6,984 bases of DNA from Chloroflexota bacterium (GTDB lineage Bacteria; Chloroflexota; Anaerolineae; Aggregatilineales; UBA2796), in the NCBI GenBank assembly GCA_017743585.1, contig JAGHYP010000147.1, positions 1 through 6,984 of the forward strand, read 5' to 3'. Each line of letters begins with the position of its first letter. Position 1 is the first letter of the stretch. The position numbers and the translations under genes were made by a program. The notes under the pieces were generated by a model, which ran no database searches, was not told the DNA's origin, and saw nothing but the letters and a program-made list of their open reading frames with translations. This document shows, in pieces, positions 1 to 6,056 of the stretch.

Positions 1-699
1 GTCTCGGATCGCGGTATACGTGGCATAGTGATCCTCAATCGCGCCGACGGCGTGACTTTCGATGAGTCGGGCGTGCTGATCGCGGAGAGCGGCGCAGCGC
101 TGATCGGCTTGGCGCGCGAGAGCATCGCGCGCGGCTGGGCGGGCTTGACGTGGGCGATCGGCATTCCCGGCACGCTCGGCGGCGCTGTGGTCAACAATGC
201 AGGCGCTTATGGTGGCGAGATCGCGCAGTGCTTGCTCTGGGCAGAGATCGCTGAGCCCGCGCAGCCGACGCGCCGCTGGTCTTGCGCTGAGCTTGCCTAC
301 GCTTACCGCGAGTCGGCGTTGAAGCGGCGCGAGTTGCCCTTCGCCGTGTTGCGAGCGGCCCTGCAGCTGCAGCCGGGCGCTGATCCCGCCGCGCTGCGCG
401 CTGAAGCCGAGTCACATAGCGCACATCGGCGGCGCACCCAGCCGAATGGCGCCAGCTTGGGCAGCATGTTCAAAAATCCGCCGAACGACTACGCAGGCAG
501 GCTGATCGAAGCAGCGGGCCTGAAAGGCACACGGGTCGGCGGCGTGCTGATCTCGCCGCAGCACGCCAATTGGTTCATCAACACGGGCGATGGCACAGCC
601 GATGACTATCTGGCGCTGATCCGCTTGGCGCAGCAACGCGTCTACGAGCAATTCGGCGTGCAGCTTGAGCTGGAGATAGAGCTGGTCGGCGATTTTTAG
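1..699 (+). CDS. murB: UDP-N-acetylenolpyruvoylglucosamine reductase (MurB), 3' part
   Basis: MurB is a cytoplasmic FAD enzyme that uses NADPH to reduce UDP-GlcNAc-enolpyruvate to UDP-MurNAc, the second committed step of peptidoglycan precursor synthesis. The reading frame is open from base 1, and its first residues (VSDRGIRGIVI) match the stretch just after the family's GxGSN motif, so the true start lies left of the window; the GTG at 28 is internal. Visible motifs are the FAD-binding GIPGTLGGA (160-186), YRES (304-315) with the conserved Tyr-Arg, and GSMFKNP (460-480), whose serine (463-465) is the proton donor in the family. A C-terminal LELEIELVG stretch includes the likely catalytic glutamate (673-675). 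The short spacing between YRES and the Ser motif suggests a type II enzyme without the extra E. coli-type insertion. About 232 codons are visible; roughly 60-80 N-terminal residues are off-window. Identification is secure from the motifs. Confidence 0.96.
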   Translation, partial: VSDRGIRGIVILNRADGVTFDESGVLIAESGAALIGLARESIARGWAGLTWAIGIPGTLGGAVVNNAGAYGGEIAQCLLWAEIAEPAQPTRRWSCAELAYAYRESALKRRELPFAVLRAALQLQPGADPAALRAEAESHSAHRRRTQPNGASLGSMFKNPPNDYAGRLIEAAGLKGTRVGGVLISPQHANWFINTGDGTADDYLALIRLAQQRVYEQFGVQLELEIELVGDF

Positions 700-723
700 C
701 TCGCAGAGCGTTAGAATTGCGGC

Positions 724-1014
724 CGGCAGGCTGCGCGCCTCGGCGGGCGCACTGCGCACGGCATGTTGACCGCCAGTCTGATCAGCGCCGTGCTGGGCGA
801 CGATCTGCCCGGCTCAGGCACGATCTACCTGAGCCAGACGCTCGCCTTCAAGGCGCCCGTCTCTCTCGGCGGTACGATCACGGCGACCGTTGAAGTGACC
901 GCTCTCCGCCCAGAAAAGCGCATCACGACCCTGCGCGCCACTTGCACCAATCAGGAAGGCGCGCTCGTGCTGGAGAGCGAGGCGGTCGTCATCACGCCCG
1001 AAAAAACTGCCTAG
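724..1014 (+). pseudogene. 5'-truncated MaoC/PhaJ-type (R)-enoyl-CoA hydratase remnant
   Basis: The reading frame resembles the C-terminal half of MaoC-like hotdog-fold (R)-specific enoyl-CoA hydratases (PhaJ type). It reads RLGGRTAHGMLTAS, then an ISAVLG..LPG.GTIYLSQ.L.F..PV segment, then a beta-rich tail ending LESEAVVITPEKTA. Family members are about 130-150 residues, with catalytic Asp and His in an N-terminal DFxxxSGDxNPxH motif. That half is missing, because an in-frame TAG at 712-714 and the end of murB lie immediately upstream. The only in-frame ATG (763) falls inside the conserved AHGM motif and would give an 83-residue protein without the active site. The family resemblance begins before that ATG, at about 724-733, which argues for a gene beheaded by deletion rather than a short real gene. 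No good Shine-Dalgarno precedes the ATG. The surviving frame has no stops, so the loss may be recent; an assembly join is the alternative. Confidence 0.75.
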
Positions 1015-1023
1015 CGTTGCCAG

Positions 1024-1066
1024 AAACTTCGCAACTGCGCAGAGCAGGGGCGTTGTCCGAAGTTTT
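1024..1066 (+). promoter_or_regulatory. Inverted repeat upstream of malE promoter (operator or weak terminator)
   Basis: A perfect 8-bp inverted repeat, AAACTTCG (1024-1031) and CGAAGTTT (1058-1065), flanks 26 nt. Inside it, CAAC (1032-1035) can pair with GTTG (1052-1055) across a 2-nt bulge, giving a 12-bp interrupted stem followed by a short T run (1063-1066). It lies between the maoC remnant and the malE -35 box. It could terminate upstream transcription weakly, or be a protein-binding site just upstream of the promoter. The central-CG palindrome typical of LacI-family (MalR-like) operators was not seen. The function is inferred only. Confidence 0.35.
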
Positions 1067-1074
1067 ACTGACTA

Positions 1075-1102
1075 TTGCAAGTTCAGCAAAGCGCGGTATA
1101 CT
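1075..1102 (+). promoter_or_regulatory. Candidate sigma70-type promoter of malE
   Basis: A TTGCAA box (1075-1080) and a TATACT box (1097-1102) are separated by 16 bp. They match the primary sigma factor consensus at 4 of 6 and 5 of 6 positions. The predicted transcript start is near 1109, leaving a leader of about 64 nt before the malE ATG. This is the only convincing promoter in the gap between the maoC remnant and malE. Confidence 0.65.
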
Positions 1103-1108
1103 CAAAGG

Positions 1109-1125
1109 CGCGTCATCCAGACGTG
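1109..1125 (+). promoter_or_regulatory. Small hairpin at the predicted 5' end of the malE transcript
   Basis: CGTC (1111-1114) pairs with GACG (1120-1123) around a 5-nt loop, ATCCA. The stem extends by one G-U pair and one C-G pair to 1109 and 1125, making 6 pairs. It coincides with the predicted transcription start. A hairpin at the extreme 5' end can protect an mRNA from decay, and the same symmetry could act as an operator. It is short enough to be chance. Confidence 0.25.
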
Positions 1126-1172
1126 AGGTCAATTGAGGCGCACCATACAGCATCCACAAGGGGGAAACACTC

Positions 1173-2402
1173 ATGCGCAACAAGTTTACTACCTTTCTTT
1201 TGATTGCAGCTTTTGCCTTCAGCGCGCTCGGCGTGCTGAACGTACGCGCCCAGGATGCGACACTGCTGATCTGGGCAGATGACACGCGCGCGCCAATTCT
1301 TGAGGCGCTCGCCGCTAAGTTCAAGGAAGAGTTCGGCGTCAATGTCAAAGTGCAGCAGGTCGGCTTCGGCGATATCCGCTCGCAGGTCAAGACCGCCTCA
1401 CCGGCAGGCGAAGGTCCGGATATCTTCGTCGGAGCGCACGACTGGATCGGTGAGCTTTCCAAAGACGGTTTGCTTGAGCCGCTAGACCTAGGCGATCTGG
1501 CCAAGAAGTTCACTGAGGCTTCGCTGAACGGCTTCACTTACGAAGGTGTGCTATACGGCATGCCCTACGCAGTGGAGAACGTCGCCTTTGTCTACAATCC
1601 TGAGATCGTCAAGGAAGTGCCGAAGGACTTCGACGAAGTGCGCAAGCTCTCTGAAGAGCTGATCAAGTCGGGCGTTGTCAAGTATGGCTTCGTCCGCCAG
1701 AGCGGCGATCCTTACCACTTCTTCCCGATCCAGACCGCTTTCGGCGGCTACGTCTTCGGCTATGAAGAGGGCGTCGGCTACAACGCGAAGGACTTGGGGA
1801 TTGATAGCGAAGGCAGCATTGCCGCGCTGAAGTGGTTCGAAGGCATGGTCAAAGCCGGTCTGCAGCCAGCAGGCGTGGATTACGACGTGATGCACACGCT
1901 CTTCACCAACAGAGAGGCGGCGATGATCATCACTGGTCCATGGGCGCTTGGCGACCGTCTGCGCCCGAGCGGCGTGCCCTATGCGATTGCGCCAATTCCT
2001 GGCGGCGGTAGGCCGTTCGTCGGCGTGCAAGGCTTCATGATCAACGCCTTCAGCAAGAACAAGGAGCTCGCCAAGACCTTCCTGTTCGATTTCATCGCCA
2101 GCGAGGACATCGAAGTGACCGCCAAGGGCAAAGATGGCGTGGAGCGCAAGGGCATCCCGATGGTGCTGTTCGGCTTCGACCGCCCGTCCGCCTTTTTGCC
2201 CGCGCTTGAGAAGCTGGAAGACCCTGACCTGATCGCATTCGCTCAAGCGGGCGTGAACGGCTTGGCAATGCCGGCGATCCCAGAGATGGCTTCAGTCTGG
2301 CAGGCGTGGGGCAATGCCATCGAGGCGGTCGCCAATCAGCAAGTGAGCGCTGAAGAAGCCTTCAAGACAGCGGCTGAGCAGATTCGCAACCTGCTCAAGT
2401 GA
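1173..2402 (+). CDS. malE: Maltose/maltodextrin ABC transporter substrate-binding protein (MalE-like)
   Basis: This extracytoplasmic binding protein would capture maltose or malto-oligosaccharides and deliver them to MalF-MalG. The 409-residue product starts with a Sec signal peptide: basic MRNK, a hydrophobic core at residues 8-22, and likely cleavage after VRA at 24-26. There is no lipobox cysteine. The mature part follows the E. coli MalE pattern: LLIWADD (31-37), GPDIFVGAHD (81-90), YGMPYAVEN with the ligand-contacting glutamate (E135), DPYHFFP with the aromatic Y181, ITGPWAL (W257), FVGVQGF, and MPAIPEMASVW (W376). These acidic and aromatic positions match E. coli E111, Y155, W230 and W340, supporting a linear alpha-glucan ligand, although trehalose or cyclodextrin cannot be excluded. 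A strong Shine-Dalgarno (AAGGGGG, 1158-1164) sits 8 nt before the ATG. It is the first gene of a malEFG set and has its own promoter about 70 nt upstream. Confidence 0.93.
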   Translation: MRNKFTTFLLIAAFAFSALGVLNVRAQDATLLIWADDTRAPILEALAAKFKEEFGVNVKVQQVGFGDIRSQVKTASPAGEGPDIFVGAHDWIGELSKDGLLEPLDLGDLAKKFTEASLNGFTYEGVLYGMPYAVENVAFVYNPEIVKEVPKDFDEVRKLSEELIKSGVVKYGFVRQSGDPYHFFPIQTAFGGYVFGYEEGVGYNAKDLGIDSEGSIAALKWFEGMVKAGLQPAGVDYDVMHTLFTNREAAMIITGPWALGDRLRPSGVPYAIAPIPGGGRPFVGVQGFMINAFSKNKELAKTFLFDFIASEDIEVTAKGKDGVERKGIPMVLFGFDRPSAFLPALEKLEDPDLIAFAQAGVNGLAMPAIPEMASVWQAWGNAIEAVANQQVSAEEAFKTAAEQIRNLLK

Positions 2403-2441
2403 GCGCTGCGCGCCCAGCAGCGTCATGTGATCGCACAGCAG

Positions 2442-2469
2442 TAAGGGCGGGAAAGTCTTCCCGCCCTTA
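2442..2469 (+). terminator. Perfect 12-bp stem-loop between malE and malF (attenuator or mRNA-protecting element)
   Basis: TAAGGGCGGGAA (2442-2453) and TTCCCGCCCTTA (2458-2469) are exact reverse complements around a 4-nt AGTC loop, beginning 40 nt after the malE stop. The stem is GC-rich and strong. It is not followed directly by a T run (TGTTATGAGTTT follows; the nearest T5 is at 2500-2504), so full intrinsic termination is doubtful. Partial termination or protection of the malE mRNA 3' end would favour MalE over MalF/MalG, as the E. coli malE-malF REP elements do by a similar logic. The structure is seen directly; the role is inferred. Confidence 0.7.
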
Positions 2470-2506
2470 TGTTATGAGTTTCAGCATTCTGATTAAGACT
2501 TTTTAG

Positions 2507-2547
2507 AGGAGAGGAGAGCGGCATTTCGCGCCGCAACTGCGTTTATG
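2507..2547 (+). promoter_or_regulatory. malF ribosome-binding region with hairpin between Shine-Dalgarno and ATG
   Basis: The only strong Shine-Dalgarno, AGGAGAGGAGAG (2507-2518), ends 26 nt before the malF ATG at 2545, too far for normal initiation. No in-frame ATG, GTG or TTG lies in between. GCGGC (2518-2522) can pair with GCCGC (2530-2534) around a 7-nt loop. Folding this 17-nt element would leave about 10 nt between the Shine-Dalgarno and the ATG, close to a normal spacing. A hairpin-bridged site of this kind has been described for phage T4 gene 25. The bridging role is inferred. Confidence 0.5.
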
Positions 2548-4161
2548 ATCACAAATACGCTCGCACGACGGCGATCCGTCCAGCCCGCCATCCCCGGCGT
2601 GGTGACTCTGCTCCTGCGCTACATCGGCCTGATGGTTGTGGATGCATTCGCGCTCTGGTTGATTTTCTCGCTGATCAACGATGGCATCTGGGAGCTCGCC
2701 ATTGCCATCGGCTTGATCACGCTCCTCGTGAATATCATCAACTTGAGTCTGCCGCTCAAGCCGCTGCGCTGGATATCGCCGGCATTTGCGCTCCTAGCGC
2801 TTGGCGTCATTTATCCAATTGTCTACACGGTCTACGTGGCGTTCACGAACTACGGCGACGGTCACTTGCTGACCAAAGCGCAGGTGGTGCAGCTTCTGGA
2901 GCGCCGCACCTTTGTGCCTGAGACAGGCGTGCGCTACCGCTGGGAAGCCTTCATCAATGAAGCGGGCGAGTATGCGCTGTGGCTGACCGCGCCTGACGGC
3001 AGCGCTTTTTTTGTGATCGGGCAGGGCGAGCTGCAGCCTGTCAGCGGCGAAATTCCTGAGACCTATCAAGGTTTTCGGCGCGCCACGCGCGCTGAGCGCA
3101 CGCGCCTGCTGGCAGCGGCAGCCAATCAACAGTTCGGCCCTGAAGGTAACCGCCTGAGCGTCACTCGCGATTTTGCGGCAGCCCTTGTGCCGCGCTTCCG
3201 TTACGACAGCGCCACTGATAGCGTCACCGATATGCAGACAGGGGCAGTCTTCACAGCGGATGATGAGATCGGCTTCTTCGTTGACCGCGCCGCTTTTGAA
3301 GCAGCCCGCGCTCAGAATCCTGAGGCGCGCGCTCGAGACTTCGTGATGAAGATCGAAGGCTTCCCAGCAGGAGTCGGCTATCGCACAGTGATCGGCTTCG
3401 CCAATTTCGAGCGCTTTTTCAACAGCCCTGCCCTACGAGGGCCGCTGCTCAGCATTTTCGCGTGGACAGTTGCTTTCGCGTTCTTTTCAGTGGCGAGCAC
3501 CTTCGCGCTCGGCTTATTGGTGGCGCTCTTGATGCAAGGCAAGTTCGCAGGGCGGCGCGTCTTCCGCACGCTGCTGATCGTGCCGTATGCCATTCCCGCG
3601 CTCATCTCAGTGGTCACTTGGCGCGGCATGTTTCAGCCGCAGTTCGGCATCTTCAGCCAGATTTTTCCCGGCTTGCCGAATGTGTTCGCCGACGGCACGC
3701 TGACGCGCATCGCTATTTTGATCGTGAACTTGTGGCTCGGCTATCCATACTTCATGCTGGTCTGCAGCGGGGCGCTGGCGGCCATCCCCGCCGACCTGTA
3801 TGAAGCAGCGCAGGTGGATGGCGCCAGTCGTTTTCAGGCCTTCCGCTTCATCACCCTGCCGCTCTTGCTGGTTTCCGTTGGCCCTTTGCTGGTCAGCTCG
3901 TTCACCTTCAACTTCAATAACTACACGCTGATCGCCGCTTTCAACGAGGGAAATCCCGTCATCGCCGATTCGCCGATACCTGCTGGGCAGACCGATATCT
4001 TGATCAGCTACACCTATCGCATTGCGTTCTCAGGGCAGGGCCGCGCCGACTTCGGCCTTGCCGCCACTATCTCGATCATCATTTTCCTCATCGTCGGCAC
4101 GGTCACTGTCATGCAGATGGGCTTGACGCGCCGCTGGGAGGAGGTCTCTCGAAATGTCTAG
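2545..4161 (+). CDS. malF: Maltose/maltodextrin ABC transporter permease (MalF-like)
   Basis: MalF is one of the two membrane subunits forming the sugar channel. The 538-residue product has the E. coli MalF layout with eight likely membrane helices, at about 19-45, 48-69, 77-100, 301-330, 343-363, 386-415, 436-460 and 503-528. Between helices 3 and 4 lies a large hydrophilic loop (about 101-295), equivalent to P2, which contacts MalE in E. coli; the DDEIGFFVD stretch in it resembles E. coli NNQIGFY. The EAA motif, which docks on the ATPase, is EAAQVDGA starting at residue 420. Downstream come FNFNNYTLI, PAGQTDILISYTYRIAF and FGLAA, all close to E. coli MalF. Start: the ATG at 2545 is the first in-frame start and precedes helix 1; a GTG near 2599 would cut into helix 1 and has no Shine-Dalgarno. 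Its stop overlaps malG by 8 nt, so MalF and MalG synthesis is probably coupled. Confidence 0.94.
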   Translation: MITNTLARRRSVQPAIPGVVTLLLRYIGLMVVDAFALWLIFSLINDGIWELAIAIGLITLLVNIINLSLPLKPLRWISPAFALLALGVIYPIVYTVYVAFTNYGDGHLLTKAQVVQLLERRTFVPETGVRYRWEAFINEAGEYALWLTAPDGSAFFVIGQGELQPVSGEIPETYQGFRRATRAERTRLLAAAANQQFGPEGNRLSVTRDFAAALVPRFRYDSATDSVTDMQTGAVFTADDEIGFFVDRAAFEAARAQNPEARARDFVMKIEGFPAGVGYRTVIGFANFERFFNSPALRGPLLSIFAWTVAFAFFSVASTFALGLLVALLMQGKFAGRRVFRTLLIVPYAIPALISVVTWRGMFQPQFGIFSQIFPGLPNVFADGTLTRIAILIVNLWLGYPYFMLVCSGALAAIPADLYEAAQVDGASRFQAFRFITLPLLLVSVGPLLVSSFTFNFNNYTLIAAFNEGNPVIADSPIPAGQTDILISYTYRIAFSGQGRADFGLAATISIIIFLIVGTVTVMQMGLTRRWEEVSRNV

Positions 4162-5083
4162 CGTTTCACGGTCAGTCATCTTTCGTGGGCAGAAGAGCAG
4201 CGGCCTGACCTTCAAGCAGCGCCGTCAGCTGCAAAATTTGGTGCGTTATGCCATTTTGAGCGTTCTGGTCGTCTTCGCGTTGTTCCCTGTGCTGTGGATC
4301 GTGAGCGCGTCGCTCAACCCGCTGCAGAGCATGGCAAGCCAGAGCCTGATTCCGAACGTCTCCGATCCTGCTCTGCTCCTCAAGAATTACAGAGACCTGC
4401 TCGGCAATCCTGATCGCTATCCGTTCTTTCGCTGGCTGCTCAACTCAACGCTCGTCGCCTCTGTGACAGCAATCGGCATTGTCTCGATCACTGCGCCGGC
4501 TGCTTACGCTTTCTCGCGCTTCAATTTCGCAGGGCGCCGCAGCTTGCTGCTCTTCATGCTTTTGGTGCAGGTCTTCCCGAACTTGCTGGCAATGGTCTCG
4601 ATCTTCTTAATGTTGCAGCAACTCGGCGTCTACTTGCCGTTCATCGGCTTCAACACGGCAGGCGGCTTGATCTTGGTCTACATCGGCGGCGCGATGGGCA
4701 CCAACACCTGGCTGATGAAAGGCTTCTTCGACTCGATTCCGCGCGAGTTGGACGAGGCCGCACTTGTAGACGGCGCTACTATCTTACAGACCTATACCCG
4801 CATTATCCTGCCTGTGGCGCGCCCGATCCTGATCGTGATCGGCGTCCTCTCGTTCGTCGGCGTCTTCAACGAGTTCGTCTTGGCGCGCGTGTTGCTGCGA
4901 GACAAGGAGACGTGGACGCTGATGGTCGGCTTGTACGTCAATTTTGTCAGCAGCAACTTCGCCAATCAGTGGGGGCTGTTCGCAGCGGGCGCTGTGATCG
5001 GCATGCTGCCGACGCTGATCGTGTATCTGGTGCTACAAGATCAGATCGCTAGCGGCACGACCGCCGGCGCTGTGAAAGGCTGA
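4154..5083 (+). CDS. malG: Maltose/maltodextrin ABC transporter permease (MalG-like)
   Basis: MalG is the second membrane subunit, pairing with MalF to form the import channel. The 309-residue product has six likely membrane helices, at about 30-53, 94-120, 131-157, 170-188, 217-243 and 274-296. Its EAA motif, EAALVDGA from residue 201, is the contact site for the MalK-type ATPase. The FIGFNTAGG segment and the C-terminal TAGAVKG resemble E. coli MalG (FIGLNTHGG, TAGGVKG); in E. coli the C-terminal tail reaches the MalK dimer interface. The ATG lies inside the end of malF (8-nt overlap) and has a very strong Shine-Dalgarno, GGGAGGAGG (4136-4144), 9 nt upstream. No malK follows and no clear terminator is visible after the stop; the next gene has its own promoter 23 nt downstream of that stop. 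Confidence 0.95.
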   Translation: MSSVSRSVIFRGQKSSGLTFKQRRQLQNLVRYAILSVLVVFALFPVLWIVSASLNPLQSMASQSLIPNVSDPALLLKNYRDLLGNPDRYPFFRWLLNSTLVASVTAIGIVSITAPAAYAFSRFNFAGRRSLLLFMLLVQVFPNLLAMVSIFLMLQQLGVYLPFIGFNTAGGLILVYIGGAMGTNTWLMKGFFDSIPRELDEAALVDGATILQTYTRIILPVARPILIVIGVLSFVGVFNEFVLARVLLRDKETWTLMVGLYVNFVSSNFANQWGLFAAGAVIGMLPTLIVYLVLQDQIASGTTAGAVKG

Positions 5084-5105
5084 GCGATCATGCGCTGCCA
5101 ACAGC

Positions 5106-5135
5106 TTGACTCAGCCCAGCGGCTTATCTTATACT
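5106..5135 (+). promoter_or_regulatory. Candidate sigma70-type promoter of the hydrolase cluster
   Basis: TTGACT (5106-5111) and TATACT (5130-5135) are separated by 18 bp, each matching consensus at 5 of 6 positions. The TATACT box followed by C is identical to that of the malE promoter. The predicted start of transcription, around 5141-5143, helps fix the start of the next gene at the ATG at 5191. It would transcribe the hydrolase, the SH3b protein and the glycosyltransferase. Confidence 0.65.
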
Positions 5136-5190
5136 CCGCGTGCCATTTCTCTATCTTGCCAAGCGATGTCGGAAAGAACGCGGAAAACCT

Positions 5191-6054
5191 ATGCGGCGTG
5201 AGCGAGTAGCCGATGATATCTACGTTTTCACCAGCGAACGCTATGCGCAAGTGACCGCTGGCGCCGTCCTCAGCTCAGAGGGCGCGGCGCTGATTGATAC
5301 CTTGCTGTATCCGAGCGAGACGCGCCAAATCAAGCAGTTCATCGAAGGGCGGCTCGGTTGCCCCGTGCGCTACGTGATCAACACGCACTATCACGCCGAT
5401 CACACCTACGGCACTTATTTATTCCCAGAGGCAACTGTGATTGCGCACGTGCGTTGCGCTGAGCTGCTCGAGCAGCGCGGATGCGAGAGCATCGCCCAGG
5501 CGCGAGCCGCTCAGCGGGAGTTCGCTGAGGTGCGTCTGGTCTTGCCGCGCCTGCTCATCGACGAGAGCCCGTTCCATCTGAGGCTGGGCAACAAGACGTT
5601 GCTGATGTGGCACACGCCCGGTCACACTCTCGATTCGATTGTGTGCCTTGTGCGCGAGGAGCGCGTGCTGTTCGCTGCCGATACCATCATGGCATTGCCG
5701 CATTTTGTTGATGGCGACTACGAAGCACATCTCAGCACTCTTGAGCGCTTGCAACACAACAACTTTGAGAGCATTGTGCAGGGGCATGGTGAGGTCATTT
5801 TGCGCGGCGAGATCGAGGAGAAGCTCCAGAGCGATATCGCTTATCTGCGCGCCGTGCGCAAGCACGCTGAGATCGCCCTGACCAAAGACGATCCATACGG
5901 CTATCTGCAGAGCGTGGATATCGAGCATTGCGGCAAGAGCCGCGTGCTGCTCAACGGCATCGCGGAGCAACTGCATCGCGCCAATCTCTTCGCGCTCTTC
6001 GAGCGCTTGCGCAAGGCAGAACAAATTGCCTCACAGCAAACGGAGACCAACTGA
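5191..6054 (+). CDS. MBL-fold metallo-hydrolase
   Basis: This is a metallo-beta-lactamase-fold protein of 287 residues with all the usual metal ligands: HYHADH (H66, H68, D70, H71), HTPGH (H145), ADT (D164) and QGHG (H199). This set binds two metal ions, usually zinc or iron, in hydrolases such as glyoxalase II and many uncharacterised relatives. The substrate cannot be told from sequence. No signal peptide is visible, so it is probably cytoplasmic. The start chosen is the ATG at 5191, preceded by GGAAAA (5182-5187) and followed by the DDIYVFTSE opening common in this group. An upstream in-frame GTG at 5140 would add a basic 17-residue extension, but it lies at or before the predicted transcript start. 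The C-terminal 70-80 residues after H199 are helical-looking and charged. The next gene starts 2 nt after the stop, suggesting an operon. Confidence 0.9.
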   Translation: MRRERVADDIYVFTSERYAQVTAGAVLSSEGAALIDTLLYPSETRQIKQFIEGRLGCPVRYVINTHYHADHTYGTYLFPEATVIAHVRCAELLEQRGCESIAQARAAQREFAEVRLVLPRLLIDESPFHLRLGNKTLLMWHTPGHTLDSIVCLVREERVLFAADTIMALPHFVDGDYEAHLSTLERLQHNNFESIVQGHGEVILRGEIEEKLQSDIAYLRAVRKHAEIALTKDDPYGYLQSVDIEHCGKSRVLLNGIAEQLHRANLFALFERLRKAEQIASQQTETN

Positions 6055-6056
6055 TC

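Noticed and set aside
679..702. GAGCT/AGCTC inverted repeat with a T5 run at the murB stop (possible terminator)
   Set aside because: Only 5 bp, with the T run in the loop rather than after the stem, so it does not form an intrinsic terminator.
412..759. Minus-strand open frame across the end of murB and the maoC junction
   Set aside because: Mostly antisense to murB, with no recognisable protein features.
1551..2246. Long open frame (231 codons) on the minus strand
   Set aside because: It lies wholly inside malE, whose frame has clear family motifs. The antisense frame shows no recognisable domain and is a product of GC-rich codon bias.
2479..2507. TTCAGC-17 bp-TTTAGA as a second promoter for malF
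   Set aside because: Each box matches consensus at only 3 of 6 positions, and a transcript starting about 7 nt downstream would lose most of the Shine-Dalgarno.
5093..5121. CGCTG/CAGCG inverted repeat after malG as a terminator or operator
   Set aside because: A 5-bp match with no T run, overlapping the -35 region; too short to support.
5136..5183. CCGCG/CGCGG pairing that could hide the hydrolase Shine-Dalgarno
   Set aside because: The left arm lies at or before the predicted transcript start, and 5-bp GC matches are common here.
5463..5476. Perfect 14-bp palindrome GCTGCTCGAGCAGC
   Set aside because: It is within the hydrolase coding sequence and explained by the Leu-Leu-Glu-Gln codons. 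One such palindrome in about 7 kb is close to chance expectation.
5419..6024. Minus-strand open frame of 201 codons
   Set aside because: It is antisense to the MBL hydrolase, whose metal-binding motifs establish the plus-strand frame. No family features and no Shine-Dalgarno were seen.
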